Under the pieces are notes generated by a model, which was not told the DNA's origin, ran no database searches, and worked only from the letters and a program-made list of their open reading frames with translations. A program made the translations under genes and the position numbers. Shown piece by piece: positions 43,387 to 56,144 of a DNA stretch of 64,000 nucleotides. The stretch spans positions 186,001 through 250,000 of the forward strand of contig JAYKKR010000034.1 of the NCBI GenBank assembly GCA_036971615.1, in the 5' to 3' direction. The first letter of the stretch is position 1. Every line of letters starts with the position of its first letter. Source of the DNA: Amyloporia xantha (Eukaryota > Basidiomycota > Agaricomycetes > Polyporales > Adustoporiaceae).

Positions 43387-46300
43387 TCATGCACCTTCAA
43401 CGCGGCGAATCATCCTCCTATCTCTTTCACCTACCACTTTGACCAGACCTTCCTGCTCCATCTCCCTGATAACCTGCTGGAAATCCGCTGCGCTGACTCT
43501 GACAGTACTTTGACTCTCGAGTTGCTGGAGGGCGTCTGCCCACCTCATCCCACGCGTTCCACCGCCACTTCCATCTAACATAGCCAATATAGCTTTTCGC
43601 ATGTCACCACGCATCTTGCGCTGCTGTCTTCCAATACCAGTGTCGAGCAGACCCATGTCAATCTCCCCCGTAGTAGGGTCCCGAGCACTGGTGCTGATGG
43701 CTTCGCGCATTAGGCGGTACGCCTCCTTCACATCCTCCAATTCCACAAATGGTGAGAATCGCATCCTGGCATGCGCTTCCGACAGCCGGATCATACTCTC
43801 GAGCTGCCTTGTGGTCGCCGTGATACGCTTCTCGTTGGAGCGTGGGTCTTCCCCTGCCTTTCGCAAGATGACATAGCATCGTACGAGTTCCTCTGAAGCC
43901 TCCTCTGTAATGACAGGATTGATACGCGACCTTGCATACGTTATGTAGGCGGAGAGCTGCTCCAGTGGCTGACAAGTTAGAGATGTTAGAAGATTTCGGT
44001 GATTGATACATCGTAAAGTAATGCCGTACCAAAATGTCTTGACCACCCGTCTCTGGTACATCCTCAAGGTACAACCCCACTAAGTGTTGAGCCATTCTTC
44101 TGTCGATAGCTTCGTCCACTTCATCGAGCACGAGGTACAGCAAGTCGAACCGTGAGATGAGAGTAGGAGGCAGGTCAATGTTCCTCGTGATCGTTTCGCT
44201 TCTATTGTATTTGGACCCGATCGGATTTGCTGCAGCGAGAATGGATGTCCGTGCATTGAGTGTTGTGATGATACCTGCCTTCGCTATCGAAACCGTTTGT
44301 TGTTCCTGAAACAGATATTAGACAGAGTGATTAATCTGTGCCAACACGACTGACCATCACTTCGTGCAACACACTCCGAGTTGCATCTGACATTTTGTCA
44401 AATTCATCTATACAACAGACACCTCCGTCACTCAATACGAGAGCGCCGCTGCAAGAGGTTATTAGCACACTGTAGGTCGTATTGCAGAAACAACTGACCT
44501 CTCCAGGACTAATTGCTTGGAATCCGGGTCACGAGTGACATATGCTGTCAGACCCACAGCCGACGAGCCCTTGCCAGAGGTATACACCCCACGCGGTGCG
44601 ATTTTGTGGACATACTAGATGTAACGGAATCCGAATAAGGTTTCGAGGGATATTGACAAGCCAGATGTTACTCACTTGAAGAATCTGCGATTTAGCAACA
44701 CCAGGATCACCGACGAGCAGGACATTAATGTCTCCCCGGTATCGGGGTCCACCTGCTCCACCTCCCCTTGCGATACTCTTGTTGGTACCACCGAAGAGCT
44801 GTAGTAGTATGCCCTTTTTGACATCGTCCATTGCCCAGATAGAGGGGGCCAGGGAGCGTGCAAGCAGATCATAAATATCCGGTTGTTGGCTGAGATCCCT
44901 CAGCTTCGCTTCCATCTCCTCCCTCTTCGACATACGCCTCTCCCTGTCATCGGCAGCGTCGTCCTCTTCGTCCTCCATGGCTCCACCCACCCCACCTACT
45001 CCGGGAAGTCGGTCCCCTCCAGCAGGACGTGTGCTCCGGTCCAGACCAAGTCTCTCTCCACTCCCAAGGCGAACATGGACCACATCCAGGAACGTTTTGA
45101 ACAGACTCTTGATTGTACGCTGTCGTGGATTCACACGTACGGGCACACTGCGGAATATGCCTGTCACGATTAGCCTGTCTCCGGGTTTCGACACGTCTAC
45201 TAGCTCGTCGTACACGCTCAGAGACACTGTATGTGGTGTTTGCCCGTCGGGTACCGCGTCTGGAGTCTCCTGCAACCGAATTACCTGTCTGTCTGCAAAC
45301 TCGCAGCGATTGTGCACAAGCGACATTGTCCCGACAGATCCGCACACCTCTCGGGGGCACAGGGCTGGTTCGTCGATCTTTCCACGGTCAATCTCCACCT
45401 GAACGGTGTGATTACATTTGAGACAGCGGAAAAAAGCGACTTTCATGTCTGGTATGACGGGCGTTGCACGAATGACCAGGCCCTTTATGGAGACAAGTTT
45501 GTCCGTGTCTGAGGAGAAAGGTGAGCTATATCCAAGGATAGCAGGAGAAAAATCACTTGCCAGTCGGGTTGAGATCCCGCATGTTGATGGCCGGCATACC
45601 GAAGGGTCGAATTTTGTACACCTTGCTCATAATGTCCGCGATTTCCTCTTCACCCTGAGCGCCCTCCATCCCTTCCATCCCAGCTTGTTGGTCTTCGTCA
45701 GCGATCTCCAACATGAGATCCTTCAATACCTGGTCCATAGCCGGCACCACTTCTTGCGGGTACTTTACAAGCTGATTATACAGCTTCCGACTCGGCGGGT
45801 AAGCTGAGAGATTGATCATATCCAGGTTCAAGTTTGTTTCCCCAGTTTGTCGCATCCTCCGAAGGTAAGACACATAGAGGCGGACCTCTCCCTCTTCCGG
45901 TGCCGACATCACACGTGTGCGCACCCCGCGCTCCCGGTCAAATGCGACCCGGTACTTGACCTTGAACCCAGAGAGGAATCCCCGGAATGTCTGCATCGTC
46001 TCGTTTATGTTCACCGTGGTGCCCCATATGGCACGGATCTCATCTGGCTCGTCAGATGGCATTGTTGGTGCAGACAAGTTGGGTGCGGACGAGAGTGGAA
46101 TCGACAAATGGGTGCCATCTGAGTTGAGGTCGTCATTCCCGAGATCGTGTGCTCGTGGAGCCCTGCGTGCAGCAGGGACAGGTGTAATGCTGAGGGACGA
46201 GTGAATATCGCCACGGCGATTCTTGGGCGTGGCAAGAGGACCAGGAGTCCTATAGACACAAGTTGACAGAAGTCACAGCGAGAACGGAAAATGAACTCAC

Positions 46301-46728
46301 GTAGGAAAATCAAGTGGTTCAGAATCAGCTACTGAACCTGGCGTGTCCGAATCCAAGGCAAATCCTCGATTGCGCGCGGGTGTCCTTGGTTTACTTGGAG
46401 AGCTAGGAAATGCCATGGGAGACGAGCTGGAAGCTATGTACATATAAATCAGTTAGCTGAAATGAAGACTACCACGGCAACACTTACCAGCAAAGAGGGG
46501 TGTCTGACGTCGTGGTGTACTCAAGCCCACTGCTCTCCGCGCCATTATCGAAGACATACTACCAGGCGTTCCGTCGCGGTGCCTCGCCGGCGTCCCCGCC
46601 GCAGAAGGAGTAGATGCAAAGAACAGCGGTTGAGCAGGCGGCGCGTTGGGGATCGACTGCCCAGCGGCGTCCTGCATCTCAACATCGTCGAGATCGGAGG
46701 TTGGAAACTCCTGAGGTGGAGAAGACAT
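43387..46728 (-). CDS. mcm4: MCM4, replicative helicase subunit
   Basis: About ten exons, some 950 residues, ATG at 46728. Ser/Thr/Pro-rich N-tail with TP and SP sites (likely CDK/DDK targets), then [18 protein letters not shown] and [18 protein letters not shown]; zinc ribbon CLKCNHTV and [11 protein letters not shown]; Walker [32 protein letters not shown]; Walker [10 protein letters not shown]; sensor [14 protein letters not shown]; arginine finger [10 protein letters not shown]-terminal winged helix ending [14 protein letters not shown]4 is part of the MCM2-7 hexamer loaded at origins. All domains are present and complete. The promoter carries four ACGCGT boxes. Confidence 0.96.
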
Positions 46729-46840
46729 GCTGGAGCGCTGTAACGAGATACAATATCAAACCTAGAAGTTCGATCAGTAATCGCGACAGGCGGTGGACGA
46801 GTCGTTCGTGCAAGATGAACAGTGAAGACAAGGCGCGACA

Positions 46841-47119
46841 GACGCGTCAAACGCGTCTCATTAATGACTTTAGGGCAGGCGAAGAGAACCGCTTCTGCCA
46901 TGGCTGAAGGACTCACAGACAAATACAATCTTGGAAAATGCAGATGTCTTCAGACAGTTCCTTGAAAGGTCACAAGAAAGGCGACAGACGCGGGATATGA
47001 AGAAATCGAGGATGCGGGCGTGTCTCGTCAAGTTCACGCTGGGTAAAACGCGTAGCGTCACAATATGTCACACTAGTCTTGTTTTGTGATTCAGCGTGAC
47101 TATCCGTGTTTACACGCGT
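46841..47119 (-). promoter_or_regulatory. Four MluI cell-cycle boxes upstream of MCM4
   Basis: ACGCGT occurs at 46841-46846, 46850-46855, 47048-47053 and 47114-47119, 113 to 391 bp before the MCM4 ATG. The first two are nine bases apart. ACGCGT is the MCB site bound by MBF (Mbp1-Swi6) in yeasts and controls G1/S genes, including MCM genes. The neighbour on the other side ends here (minus strand), so the boxes can only serve MCM4. Confidence 0.8.
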
Positions 47120-47321
47120 ACCGCTATGGTGACAAGACTATTCCAGACGTTCAGCTACAAAACGATATACACACAAGTCAATAGGTGTAACCCAGAGCGC
47201 CTTTCGCTACCTGTGCATAATCCACGCATTCCAAAGAGTTCCAAACATTATTCGATAAGGGGTTACAAGTACACATTACACTATACTGCGGTCCAACAAC
47301 ATCCTTGATTAATGGAGACAC

Positions 47322-48708
47322 TCATAAACCCGCTTTCTCTTTCGCGGCATCTTCTTCACTGACAATACGCCCTTCAAGCTTCTCCGCGACTTCTTCTGCT
47401 AACGTACGCACGGCCTCCTCATCGCGGCCGATCAGCGCAACGTACACACCGCGCATGAGGAGCGGATACGAGCCGACACGAACACCTGCAGCCTTCGTGC
47501 GTGCCTGGAGGGCAGTCAGGTAAGGTGCGATGGACGATTCGGGCTGGCTGTAAACAATATATATATGCGATGAGCAAGCGGTAAGATGAGGCTGACGATC
47601 TGCCTACCTGGTGAAGATCTGCAATCTGAACGGACGTTCGCTCAGAGGCGGAAGGGGGAGGTACGGCTTGAGGCCATCAATCATCTTCTGAAAGAGCTTC
47701 GGGATTCCGGGGAACACGCAGAGCTTGCCCTCCAGTCGAACGACAGGCTGCAGGTGCCATGGACGTCATCTCAGATATAAAACAGTGAGACATAATACTA
47801 GTACACACCACCCACACGTCCGGTCCAATGAATAAAGCCTCTGCACCAGCCGGAAATAGCGCCATACGCTCGCGTGCCTCGCGCTGTTCTGCAGTCTGGT
47901 TCATGATGTCTGCTCTATGCTTGCTCATAGCGGTCATCCGTGCTAACGTTTCTGTATGATGCACTAGAGGCTGGTTGAACGCTTTCGCGAGGGAAGCATA
48001 GGTGATGTCTGGTACCCAGCAGGTAAACTGTTTATACTACGAAGTAATTGTTCTGTCACACTGACCATCATGGGTAGGCCCGATGCCGCCAGATGTGATT
48101 ATAAAATCGTAGGTCTTGACCAGCCTACGGCTTGCTTCGACACTGAATAGCCAAAGTCAACTATAAGTCGTGCTGACCACTGACTCGTTCAAGGATACTT
48201 ACATGTCATCTTCATCGTCCGGAATGACTTCAATTCGCTTCCTATGCACGTTCTACCATCGGCATAGATCTAGATAGTCATTGGACTTACAGATCAATAC
48301 CGTTCTCGAAGCAGAACCGCGCGAAGTAATTCGAGTTACGGTCGAGCGTCTTGCCGTTGAGAATCTCATCTCTGTACAATGCAAGATATGAGCACAAGAG
48401 ACATCATATCTATCACCGATCATGACACACCCAATTATGAGAGCTGCTGATGTCTTGATATGCCTGCCCTCCCCGAGCGGGTTGCTGGGAACCGGAGAAA
48501 CGGGAAAGTTCCACTGAGGTGGTTCCGGCGCTTCAGAGGTGGCAGAAGGATCCGAAGGTATGTTTGTTTGAGACATTCTACGCGGATGCGAGACGACGAG
48601 GGGGAGATTATGAAGCGACGTTCGTCGGCAAGGAGGTGAAGTGAGACGGACTGGATGTGCGAAGCGGCGCGAGATAGATAACGGACGGAATGCCGCACAT
48701 GAGTACAT
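47322..48708 (-). CDS. MoCF/CinA-like domain protein, likely mitochondrial
   Basis: Multi-exon gene, ATG at 48708. The leader [16 protein letters not shown] and [10 protein letters not shown] is Arg-rich without acids, a likely mitochondrial presequence; a second in-frame ATG (MSQTNIPSD) could give a cytosolic form. The domain then shows [56 protein letters not shown], an acid/charged helical part ([17 protein letters not shown]), VCVFPG-type [15 protein letters not shown], and a C-terminal half ending [13 protein letters not shown] and GGIGPTHDD are the substrate loops of the molybdopterin-binding (MoaB/MogA/CinA) fold. In eukaryotes this fold also forms the N-terminal half of FAD synthase; the fungal stand-alone protein has no settled role. 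Confidence 0.88.
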
Positions 48709-50354
48709 ATAAGACGCGTGAAGTATTCAGGAGCAGTCTGGATTTGTCAGAAATACCAGAAGGAGACACCAGAGCGAAGAGACGAGATTCCAATGACAAG
48801 GACGGCTACGGAGAAGGTGAGGTAGATGAGGGCAATATTCGAGTTGCGTTGGAATATGTACGATCACTCCTTTACCTTCAGATCAACCGGTCATGCCTGG
48901 TTTCAAATCTCTGTGTTTGGAACAGACTGATACCACTGCATCTTGACCTGAGCGTTGGCAACTGCGTCTATCTCTTGGTATGTGGCAAAGACTGGTGAGT
49001 GACAAGGGGTTATTCATGGTCGTTGGTCGCCTGGGTGGAAGTAGGAATCATGCTGGCACACGTATATGCGTACCTGGTACGCATATACGTGTGGCTTGCA
49101 AGCCATATACTCGGTCGACCACACTATTAATACTATTAATGAGAGCATTTCCTGAGACGAACGCGGGGGCTTGTGTATCAGCACTCCCCGCTCTGCGGGC
49201 GAGATCTTCAACTTGAAGTTAGGGTGGCGGATAGTATCATCATCATTCTTCTCCTTTCAAGTTATCCCAACTTGAATCCACTGTCACTGTGAGTCTTTAA
49301 TGTTAATTACTACTAGGCCTCTGCATATAACCTACAGGAAGCTCTCGGACAAATTCATTGCGGGACCAATACCTCTTTCCTCCTATGCAATATTGGCATT
49401 CAGGATATACACGGTCACTCTACCGGCCACGGTCACAATATTCACATTTTTAGCTATAGTACAACATATTAAAACATATATGGCCGCTCATACAGACGTC
49501 CTCCGTCTCGCTGCCACGATTGATCACTTGCGACTGCGTAAGTCGCAGAACATAATTGAACCTTCAACAATATCCATAATTCAATTCGCCGTAGGTAGGT
49601 GCGACGGTGTCGTATTTCGCTGGATTCCGAAAGAGGTGAGCATCTCTTCACAAAACGCTCGCTCACTCGTCTGATGTTTTCCTATTGCAATTGCCAATTG
49701 GTCACTTGCGTGATCTATCTCGGTGATGTCGACTTCTGAAAGTTCAGTGGTGCGTGTGTGCTATAATGCTGCCGGCTATCGCCTTGTCTGTCGTATACGG
49801 TTTGACAGAGCATGTTGGTGTCTTAAGCTTATGTGGCGCTCTCACAGGACTTATGGCATTGGCTTTAACGATATTGGCGATCTAGACTTATAAGTATTCG
49901 CTGACAACTGCAGCTGTCAGGCGAACTGCAATCTAGCTTCACATACTGACGATTAACTTCATGTTAATCTGTCTTTCCAATCAAAGAAGGATAGTGCTGT
50001 GTGTTCTTTTGCTTTACTTTATGACGGTTCTGTTTCATCCCGGACGTATGTCTCCCTCTCTACGCGGCTGATTATCTGGTATCACCTCACATGTTTGTCT
50101 TTGCGGCCATCATGCTTGATGATCACTATGTTTCCACATATACTGGCTCGGCGGACCATCATGCCTCTGTAGATACCACACAGTAGACGCCTGTGGGCGT
50201 GTGCGTGTGCTTCTGATTTTCTGAGACACAGTACAGGTAAGCATACATATAACATATCCATCTCTTAGGCTGTTAGCTTCGCTGTCATCCAACCTTCCGT
50301 GGCTCTGTGTCAAGACACCGACGTAGTATCCTTTGGCTACAGTCCTTCTCTAAA
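48709..50354. other. Intergenic with a perfect hairpin
   Basis: No gene recognised in about 1.6 kb apart from the inverted repeat at 49057-49093. Short frames in 49300-49670 lack conserved content. Confidence 0.45.
49057..49093. repeat. Perfect 18-bp inverted repeat, 1-nt spacer
   Basis: CACACGTATATGCGTACC, a single T, then its exact reverse complement. It would form a long cruciform or RNA hairpin. It lies in non-coding DNA and has no T run after it, so it does not look like a terminator. Confidence 0.95.
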
Positions 50355-51415
50355 ATGTCTCTGGCACCTGTGCCGCAATTATCACAAGAAGAAAGACGCC
50401 ACATTCTCTCGCTGCTTCCTAGGAATGCGAAGGCCCTTGTCATTTCCTCAGCTCGGTTATACCACACACAATTCTCAGGCGGGCGAGATGTATGGATGTA
50501 TACTGGCCTGAAGGGGTGGCTCACATTTGGGCACCACCAAGGCATATATCCCGATACCAAATTATCGGACTTAGGTCGCAGAGCCAGCCCAGGACTTCTT
50601 TACGGGCTGTGGCTTGTTGATATCTCGAACGGAGAAGGTGTGATTTGGAAACACCAAATCTCTAGGACATTTCAGTATCGTCCCGACAAACCTTTTTTCC
50701 ATGTCTTCCCCGGAGCCGTACGTGTCAGCAAGATTTATATCGGTTCATGCATGATATGACGTGGCAACGAGCAGATGAGAATGTTTGGATTTCTTTTTGA
50801 CAATGATGCCGAAGCCGGCAGATTATACAGAGAGATCAGTTACCGATTGCCTGTACCAGGTGTGATTTCCCTCCTATGTGCATTATGCTGGCCGTCTCTG
50901 ACCGTTGTTCTTGGCTTAGCTTCCCGTCCTCGCAAACTAAGGAAACCTGCTCCGACGTTACTGCGGTCTCCGCCTCCAGCCTACCACAGCGCTTCGCGTC
51001 TGCGTACCCTTATGATTTCGAAGCCCATCCAGGGCAGTTTCGTGCATGTCTCTCACGCTCACGCCGGCTACAATGAGAAAGGACTCATTGCAGCGTCAGA
51101 TCATCTCGGTGAAAAGCGGAAACACGCGGTGAAGGAGGTTCAGGGTGCTACTAAGCCTGAGCTTGATGGCCACCAGGGTCGTAGAATCCATAAAAATGTG
51201 GATTCGAACGGGAATGGCCTTTCAAGAATCCGTGGCATCCTGAAGAATGCAGAGCCGCGCAAGCAGAAGGAAAGTCATGCGCACGGTAAGTATAGACACA
51301 GGTGTCATTGTTGGGGTGAATTCGCACTGATTGGCTGATAGGTCATAAGAGGCGCCACATTGGAAGCAAGTCCTCCTCACGTCATGCCGGGGCGAAGTCA
51401 GGGAAACATACTTGA
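50355..51415 (+). CDS. WASP-like WH1-CRIB protein A (short)
   Basis: Four exons (50355-50717, 50775-50859, 50920-51285, 51342-51415), 295 residues. WH1/EVH1 domain: YGLWLVDISNGEGVIWKHQI, FQYRPDKPFFHVFPG, then MFGFLFDNDAEAGRLYREI. These match the N-terminus of WASP/Las17, which binds verprolin (WIP). A CRIB-like stretch follows at ISKPIQGSFVHVSHAHAGYN, though an inserted HA breaks the HVG core. The tail is basic (HKRRHIGSKSSSRHAG). There is no polyproline tract, no WH2 and no acidic Arp2/3-binding end, so it cannot nucleate actin by itself in the known manner. Tandem with a paralog 1 kb downstream. Confidence 0.82.
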
Positions 51416-52460
51416 AAAGATAGGACTGTCAGGTTTACAAGGTTGTCACTGCCAGTGTACGTGCTATGTAGCCCGTCATACATGTCCTCTCGGCACATAA
51501 GGCCGCCAGTGCCTAAGGCTCTATCGGCTTTCACTCCACTCTGTCATTCATGATTCCTTGTGATGTCAAATATGCAGAGTTACTCATTCGGCATTGGCAT
51601 TCCGCTGGCTTTTGCGCCGTTCGAAAAGTCTAATCGGCAACCGCGATTTGTCGATACTAGTATCCACGACCTCAACTGATGAGAAGCCCCACGGCACATG
51701 TCTGTTCTGTATCTGATATAATACGGTGTACCAGCATGACTAGGGCCTCAGTGCTGAGGTTCCACGGATGTGGCCTTCAAACTCGAGCTTGAGTCTAAAT
51801 TAATAGTGATCTCCATCTCTGGGATAAACCAGTAAGTGGTAAGTCGTCCTCCCCATTTTTAGAGTGGTTCACCTCAAAGCGCGCAAGCACGTTTCTGATA
51901 TCTTCTCCTATCATCAGGTGGTTCGTCGAAAATTCATTCGGAAACACGACGGTGGGTGTATGGACGAACACCTCAGAAATCTTTGCCACCACAGTGGTCC
52001 CACCACCCCTTGGTCTCATACAGTAACGTTTCAGTGCGCGTTCTCCCGTGTGTCATTTCAATCACCTGGAAACGTGTCATGTCGTGTTGCTCACTGGCAG
52101 TCCACTTTGACCCTGGACTTAAAATCGATCGTCTATGAACCTTTAATGACCATCCGAAGTGCTACTAGTAGTGATAGTGGGAACGGGTACCGCTGCCACC
52201 ACTACGGAAGTCATCTACGTCATATCATCCAGATTCTACCTCTCACACGCTGCGTATTGACTCATTTTGTTCTATGCCTTTTGCTGATTGAGTTTACTTG
52301 GCGGACATGAGGTGGACACGCACGATATTTCCGGCCCGCAGCACGGAGATCCGTGCGTCTAACCGCAGCTCACGTACTCAGACAGCTCCTTCATGCTTTC
52401 CATTCAACCCTTCGTGCTGAAACCTCCATTCACCTTCTACTGAACAATATCTACGAAACT
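51416..52460. other. Spacer between WH1 genes
   Basis: About 1 kb, no gene recognised; probably promoter of WH1 protein B. Confidence 0.45.
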
Positions 52461-53476
52461 ATGTCAGGATCGATTTCATCACCTGCATCCACATCCGCAT
52501 CCGCATCACAATCATCCCAAGAGGAGAGACGCTACATTCTCTCGCAGCTCCCTGTCGATGCGAAGTCCCTTGCGATTGCCTCTGCGCGGGTATACCATGC
52601 GCCATTATCAGGGCGCCAGGACTCCTGGACAAATTCTGGCCTGAAGGGAATGCTTGTATTCGGTCGCATACGAGTCATTCGCTCCGACTCAGGACACAGA
52701 AGCAGATCTGGGTATCATTACTGGCTGTGGCTGGTCGATGTAGCGCAAGGCAAAGGTATAATTTGGAAGCACCAAATCGCAGACAACTTCCAGTATCACC
52801 TCGACAAGCCATTCTTCCACTTCTTCCCGGGAAACGTATGTCATAGTCTACTTGGCTTTTCAGTATGTTCAAATGATGCCCAGACCAGACTGTTTGGATT
52901 CCTCTTCGATGATGACGCGGACGCTGGCAGGTTCTGCAGGAAAGTCGAGGATCAGTTGCATATTTCAGGTATGTATCTCTTTCCACACTCGTCTAAGAAA
53001 GCACTTCACCACCCATCTCTCATTAGCCATCCCTCCTCGGAAAATAAGGAAATCCGCTTCGCCACTGCCAGGATCCCCGTCTCCCGTGAAGGCTAGCTCT
53101 CCACGTCTGCGGGCGTCCATGATCTCGGGACCCACTCCGGGTAGCTTCGTGCACGTATCTCATGTTGGCTATAATGAAAAGGGCCGTATCGAGGCATCAG
53201 AAAATCTCGATGCGGAGTGGGGGCGTATGCTGGAAGAACTGCAAGGCCATAGCATCGCTCTCGAAGGTCTTCAGGAGCATGGCGTCAGCAGGGCCATGCT
53301 AGCGAATGATACCGGTTTTGTCCAGGGCTTCCTGAAGGGCGTGGAAGCGTCTGCTCGGAATGAGAACCCTGCACCTGGTGAGCCCGGTCGTGGATATAGT
53401 TGTCAACGGAGACTAACACGTTTGGTCAGTTGTGAAGGCGCGCAAATCTCCACGGAGGAAGCCAGTCGTTCTGTGA
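52461..53476 (+). CDS. WASP-like WH1-CRIB protein B (short)
   Basis: Four exons (52461-52835, 52884-52968, 53027-53377, 53430-53476), 285 residues, same intron positions as protein A. Ser-rich start, then WH1: YWLWLVDVAQGKGIIWKHQI, FQYHLDKPFFHFFPGN, LFGFLFDDDADAGRFCRKV. An intact CRIB motif follows: ISGPTPGSFVHVSHVG, matching ISxPxxFxHxxHVG that binds Cdc42/Rac-GTP. Next is the GBD autoinhibitory part (EHGVSRAMLANDTGFVQGFL), and a short basic end KARKSPRRKPVVL. Polyproline and VCA regions are absent. It could bind WIP and Cdc42 without activating Arp2/3 and thus compete with true WASP (inference). Confidence 0.85.
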
Positions 53477-54041
53477 CACCAGCAACGACATCTAAGTACG
53501 AGATGACGACCACACCTACTATCTGTCTCGTCAGTGCGCTCGCTCAAAGACTAACGTCAGATTGATTCCCTACCACATATGCAAAGCCCTTGTCTACTCT
53601 TCCTATTTTTACATATGACGTATAAACCTCTCGTTCGCGTCTTCGTTCCGGCTTCTTGGTGTGGTTTGCATCTCAAGTATACTGTACGTAAAAATCTCTA
53701 CACTGATCTCGCAGTTTGCAAGGGTGACCATCGCATGTGTATTTATATGTCCTACTAGCAGTTCTGTATTGTCTCCTCATTTATTCGCAACCTATAAGAT
53801 ATCGATATTGCGTTTATCACAGTAGTAGTCCTAACGCATGAGGACAGTCAACGGCGACGTGAGGGACTCTCAGTGTGGAGCAAGCCGTACGAACTTTCGT
53901 CTTGTCGACCCTTCCTCAAGGATGTATTGAATTATCTATGTCGCACGTGAGCCAGCCAACCTGTCTGCCCAATGCTGGTCTCAAACAAGAGTTTCAAATT
54001 TACATGTCTTATTGGACTGTTCAACTGAGAGCAGTACCACG
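53477..54041. other. Intergenic between convergent genes
   Basis: 3' flanks of the WH1 protein B gene and the decarboxylase gene; no gene seen. Confidence 0.5.
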
Positions 54042-56144
54042 CTATACATCGGTGCCAGAAATCTTCTCCGCCCACTCCTTTATCGTGAACTCCGCCTCTT
54101 CTTGGATGATGTTCCACGTCTGCTCGACATGCTCCTTACGCGTGCGTTGTGCGCCTAATGCGAATCGCACGCAGAATATGCCGTTCAGTGTCGTCTGCGT
54201 CAATAGAATCTCATGTCGAGAGCCAAGGCGGGTATAGAAAGAGCGGTTAAGATCGTTCAGTAGCCCTTCCGTCAGCTCCGTGTTCGGGAAGGCACTTCGA
54301 GGAGTGAGTCTGAAGACCGTGAGTGCGAAAGAAGGGGGTGCAACGAGTGAGAAATTGGCGGAGGATTCGACTAAGGAAGCGAAGTATTGGTTTAATTCAA
54401 TGCACTGTGCAGATTGTCATTTTTAAATAGTGAAAGAGACCATGATGGGAATTTACGCACTTGGCGGATGTATTTCTGGAACCCTTGTACGCCATAGCTG
54501 CGTAGAACGAACCAAACTTTCAGAGATCGGAATCGTCGCCCAAGCCCAAGGTGCCAGTTGCGATAGTCAATTACAGCGCCTATGACGACCAAGTAACGTC
54601 ACAGGGCGCAAATGTGCATAGACATACTCAGTTGAGACACATACCTGTCTCGCTCTGCTTGGTTCTGAGAAATTCTGGTGTGACGTCCAACGCGTCAGTG
54701 AGATCTTTCCGGTTTTTGACCCAAAGTAAGGCGGTATCAAAGTTCACTAGTCCCCACTGCAGCTTGTCAGTCGGTCTCTGTTAAATGACAAAATTGCAAG
54801 ATTTTTACCTTGTGGAAGTTCGTACCGAATGAGGTGGCATACTTATTTATCTCTTCCAGTTGGGCAATCTCACGATACTCCGGGCAGGCAAGCGTGACTC
54901 CCGCCCATGCGGCGTCCACATGGATCCAGAGGGAGGGATAATCCTTTGCTGGGATATAAGATAAGACGTAAGCAAGACGTAAGCACAATTGGACTCATTT
55001 CAAGCCTTCGGGGGAACGAGCACCTACCAACTTCGCCAATCTCGCCCAAGCGGTCAATTGCACCGGATGAAGTAGTGCCAACCGTAGCAACTGTAAAATC
55101 CAATTTTGGTCACCGTATGATGCACAGAGATGTAGCTGCCTACTAAAAATGAAGGGATGCTTTCCCTTGGCAACGTCTTCTTCCAGCGCAGCTCTGAGTG
55201 TGTCGCCCCTAAGGGCGTAGTTATCTTCAGCACGGACATCTAGGATGCGACATTCGAGCCCGAGAACTAGGCTCGCTTTAGCACCGAGCGAGTGTGTCTG
55301 ACTTGTCACATAGACAACAAGATCCTCCAATCTAACGCCAGGGTGCGTGCGCGTATACAGGGACCGCGCTGCGACAGTTACCACGAGCGCGATGTCGGAA
55401 GAACTCGTCTACAACTGGGTGAGCTCAATTGCACGATGAAGGGAGCCATGCAGAAGAAATACCTGGATCACCCCACCGCCTACACCTGAGCTATTCAGGA
55501 ACTGGTCGCTCAGCCCTAATAATTTTGCAGACCAGTCCATCGTCACCATTTCCAGCTCTGTACAAGCTGGGCTGCTTGACCACTGAACGTTTCAGTTAGA
55601 AGAGAAAAACTATATATTAGAGCTAGATGACCTACGTTGAATCCGGGATTGCTGGTACTGCTTGAATAGAGGTCGCCGAGGATCCCTTCAAAGCTGCAAG
55701 CGGTAGGAAAGTAGGCGTAGAAATTTGGATGCTGCCAATGGGTCAGGCCTTTCGACGGTGCAGACAGAAGTACGAGTCTAAGCATGCTATATTTTTCTAG
55801 ATTATTGCGCAGAGGTTACCGGGTACGATCAATTTTTGATAGTCATCTGCAATCAAAGCGAAATCCTCTCCCGCTTCAGGAGGGCGGTCTGATTTGGGTT
55901 ATTATAAGTATCTTCCGCTGAGAGCGTAGACCAAGCGAAAGCACAATCAAATTACCTGGTAGTGAGTTGACAAGATAACCTGGCTTCACTGGCGGGACGA
56001 CTGGACGGTCCTGCAGCGAATAATAATATTCACAGATCCTGTCTATCGCCTGATAGCCAGCTTTACGGAACCTACAACGTTAAAGCCCATCTGTCAGCAT
56101 ACAATCCGCGAAGGACGCGAAGCATGTTACCCTTCAATATCCAT
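54042..56144 (-). CDS. Aromatic-L-amino-acid decarboxylase family (PLP)
   Basis: About ten exons, some 500 residues, ATG at 56144, stop at 54042-54044. Group II decarboxylase landmarks in order: [20 protein letters not shown] and Tyr-rich [25 protein letters not shown], then [47 protein letters not shown] with the PLP-stacking His; [25 protein letters not shown] with the Asp that holds the PLP pyridine; NFHKW with the Schiff-base Lys, split from Trp by an intron; [16 protein letters not shown]. It converts an aromatic amino acid (Tyr, Trp or DOPA) to its amine; substrate preference cannot be read. Cytosolic, no signal peptide. Confidence 0.93.

Noticed and set aside
53875..54237. Plus-strand frame of 120 codons
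   Set aside because: Antisense of the decarboxylase last exon.
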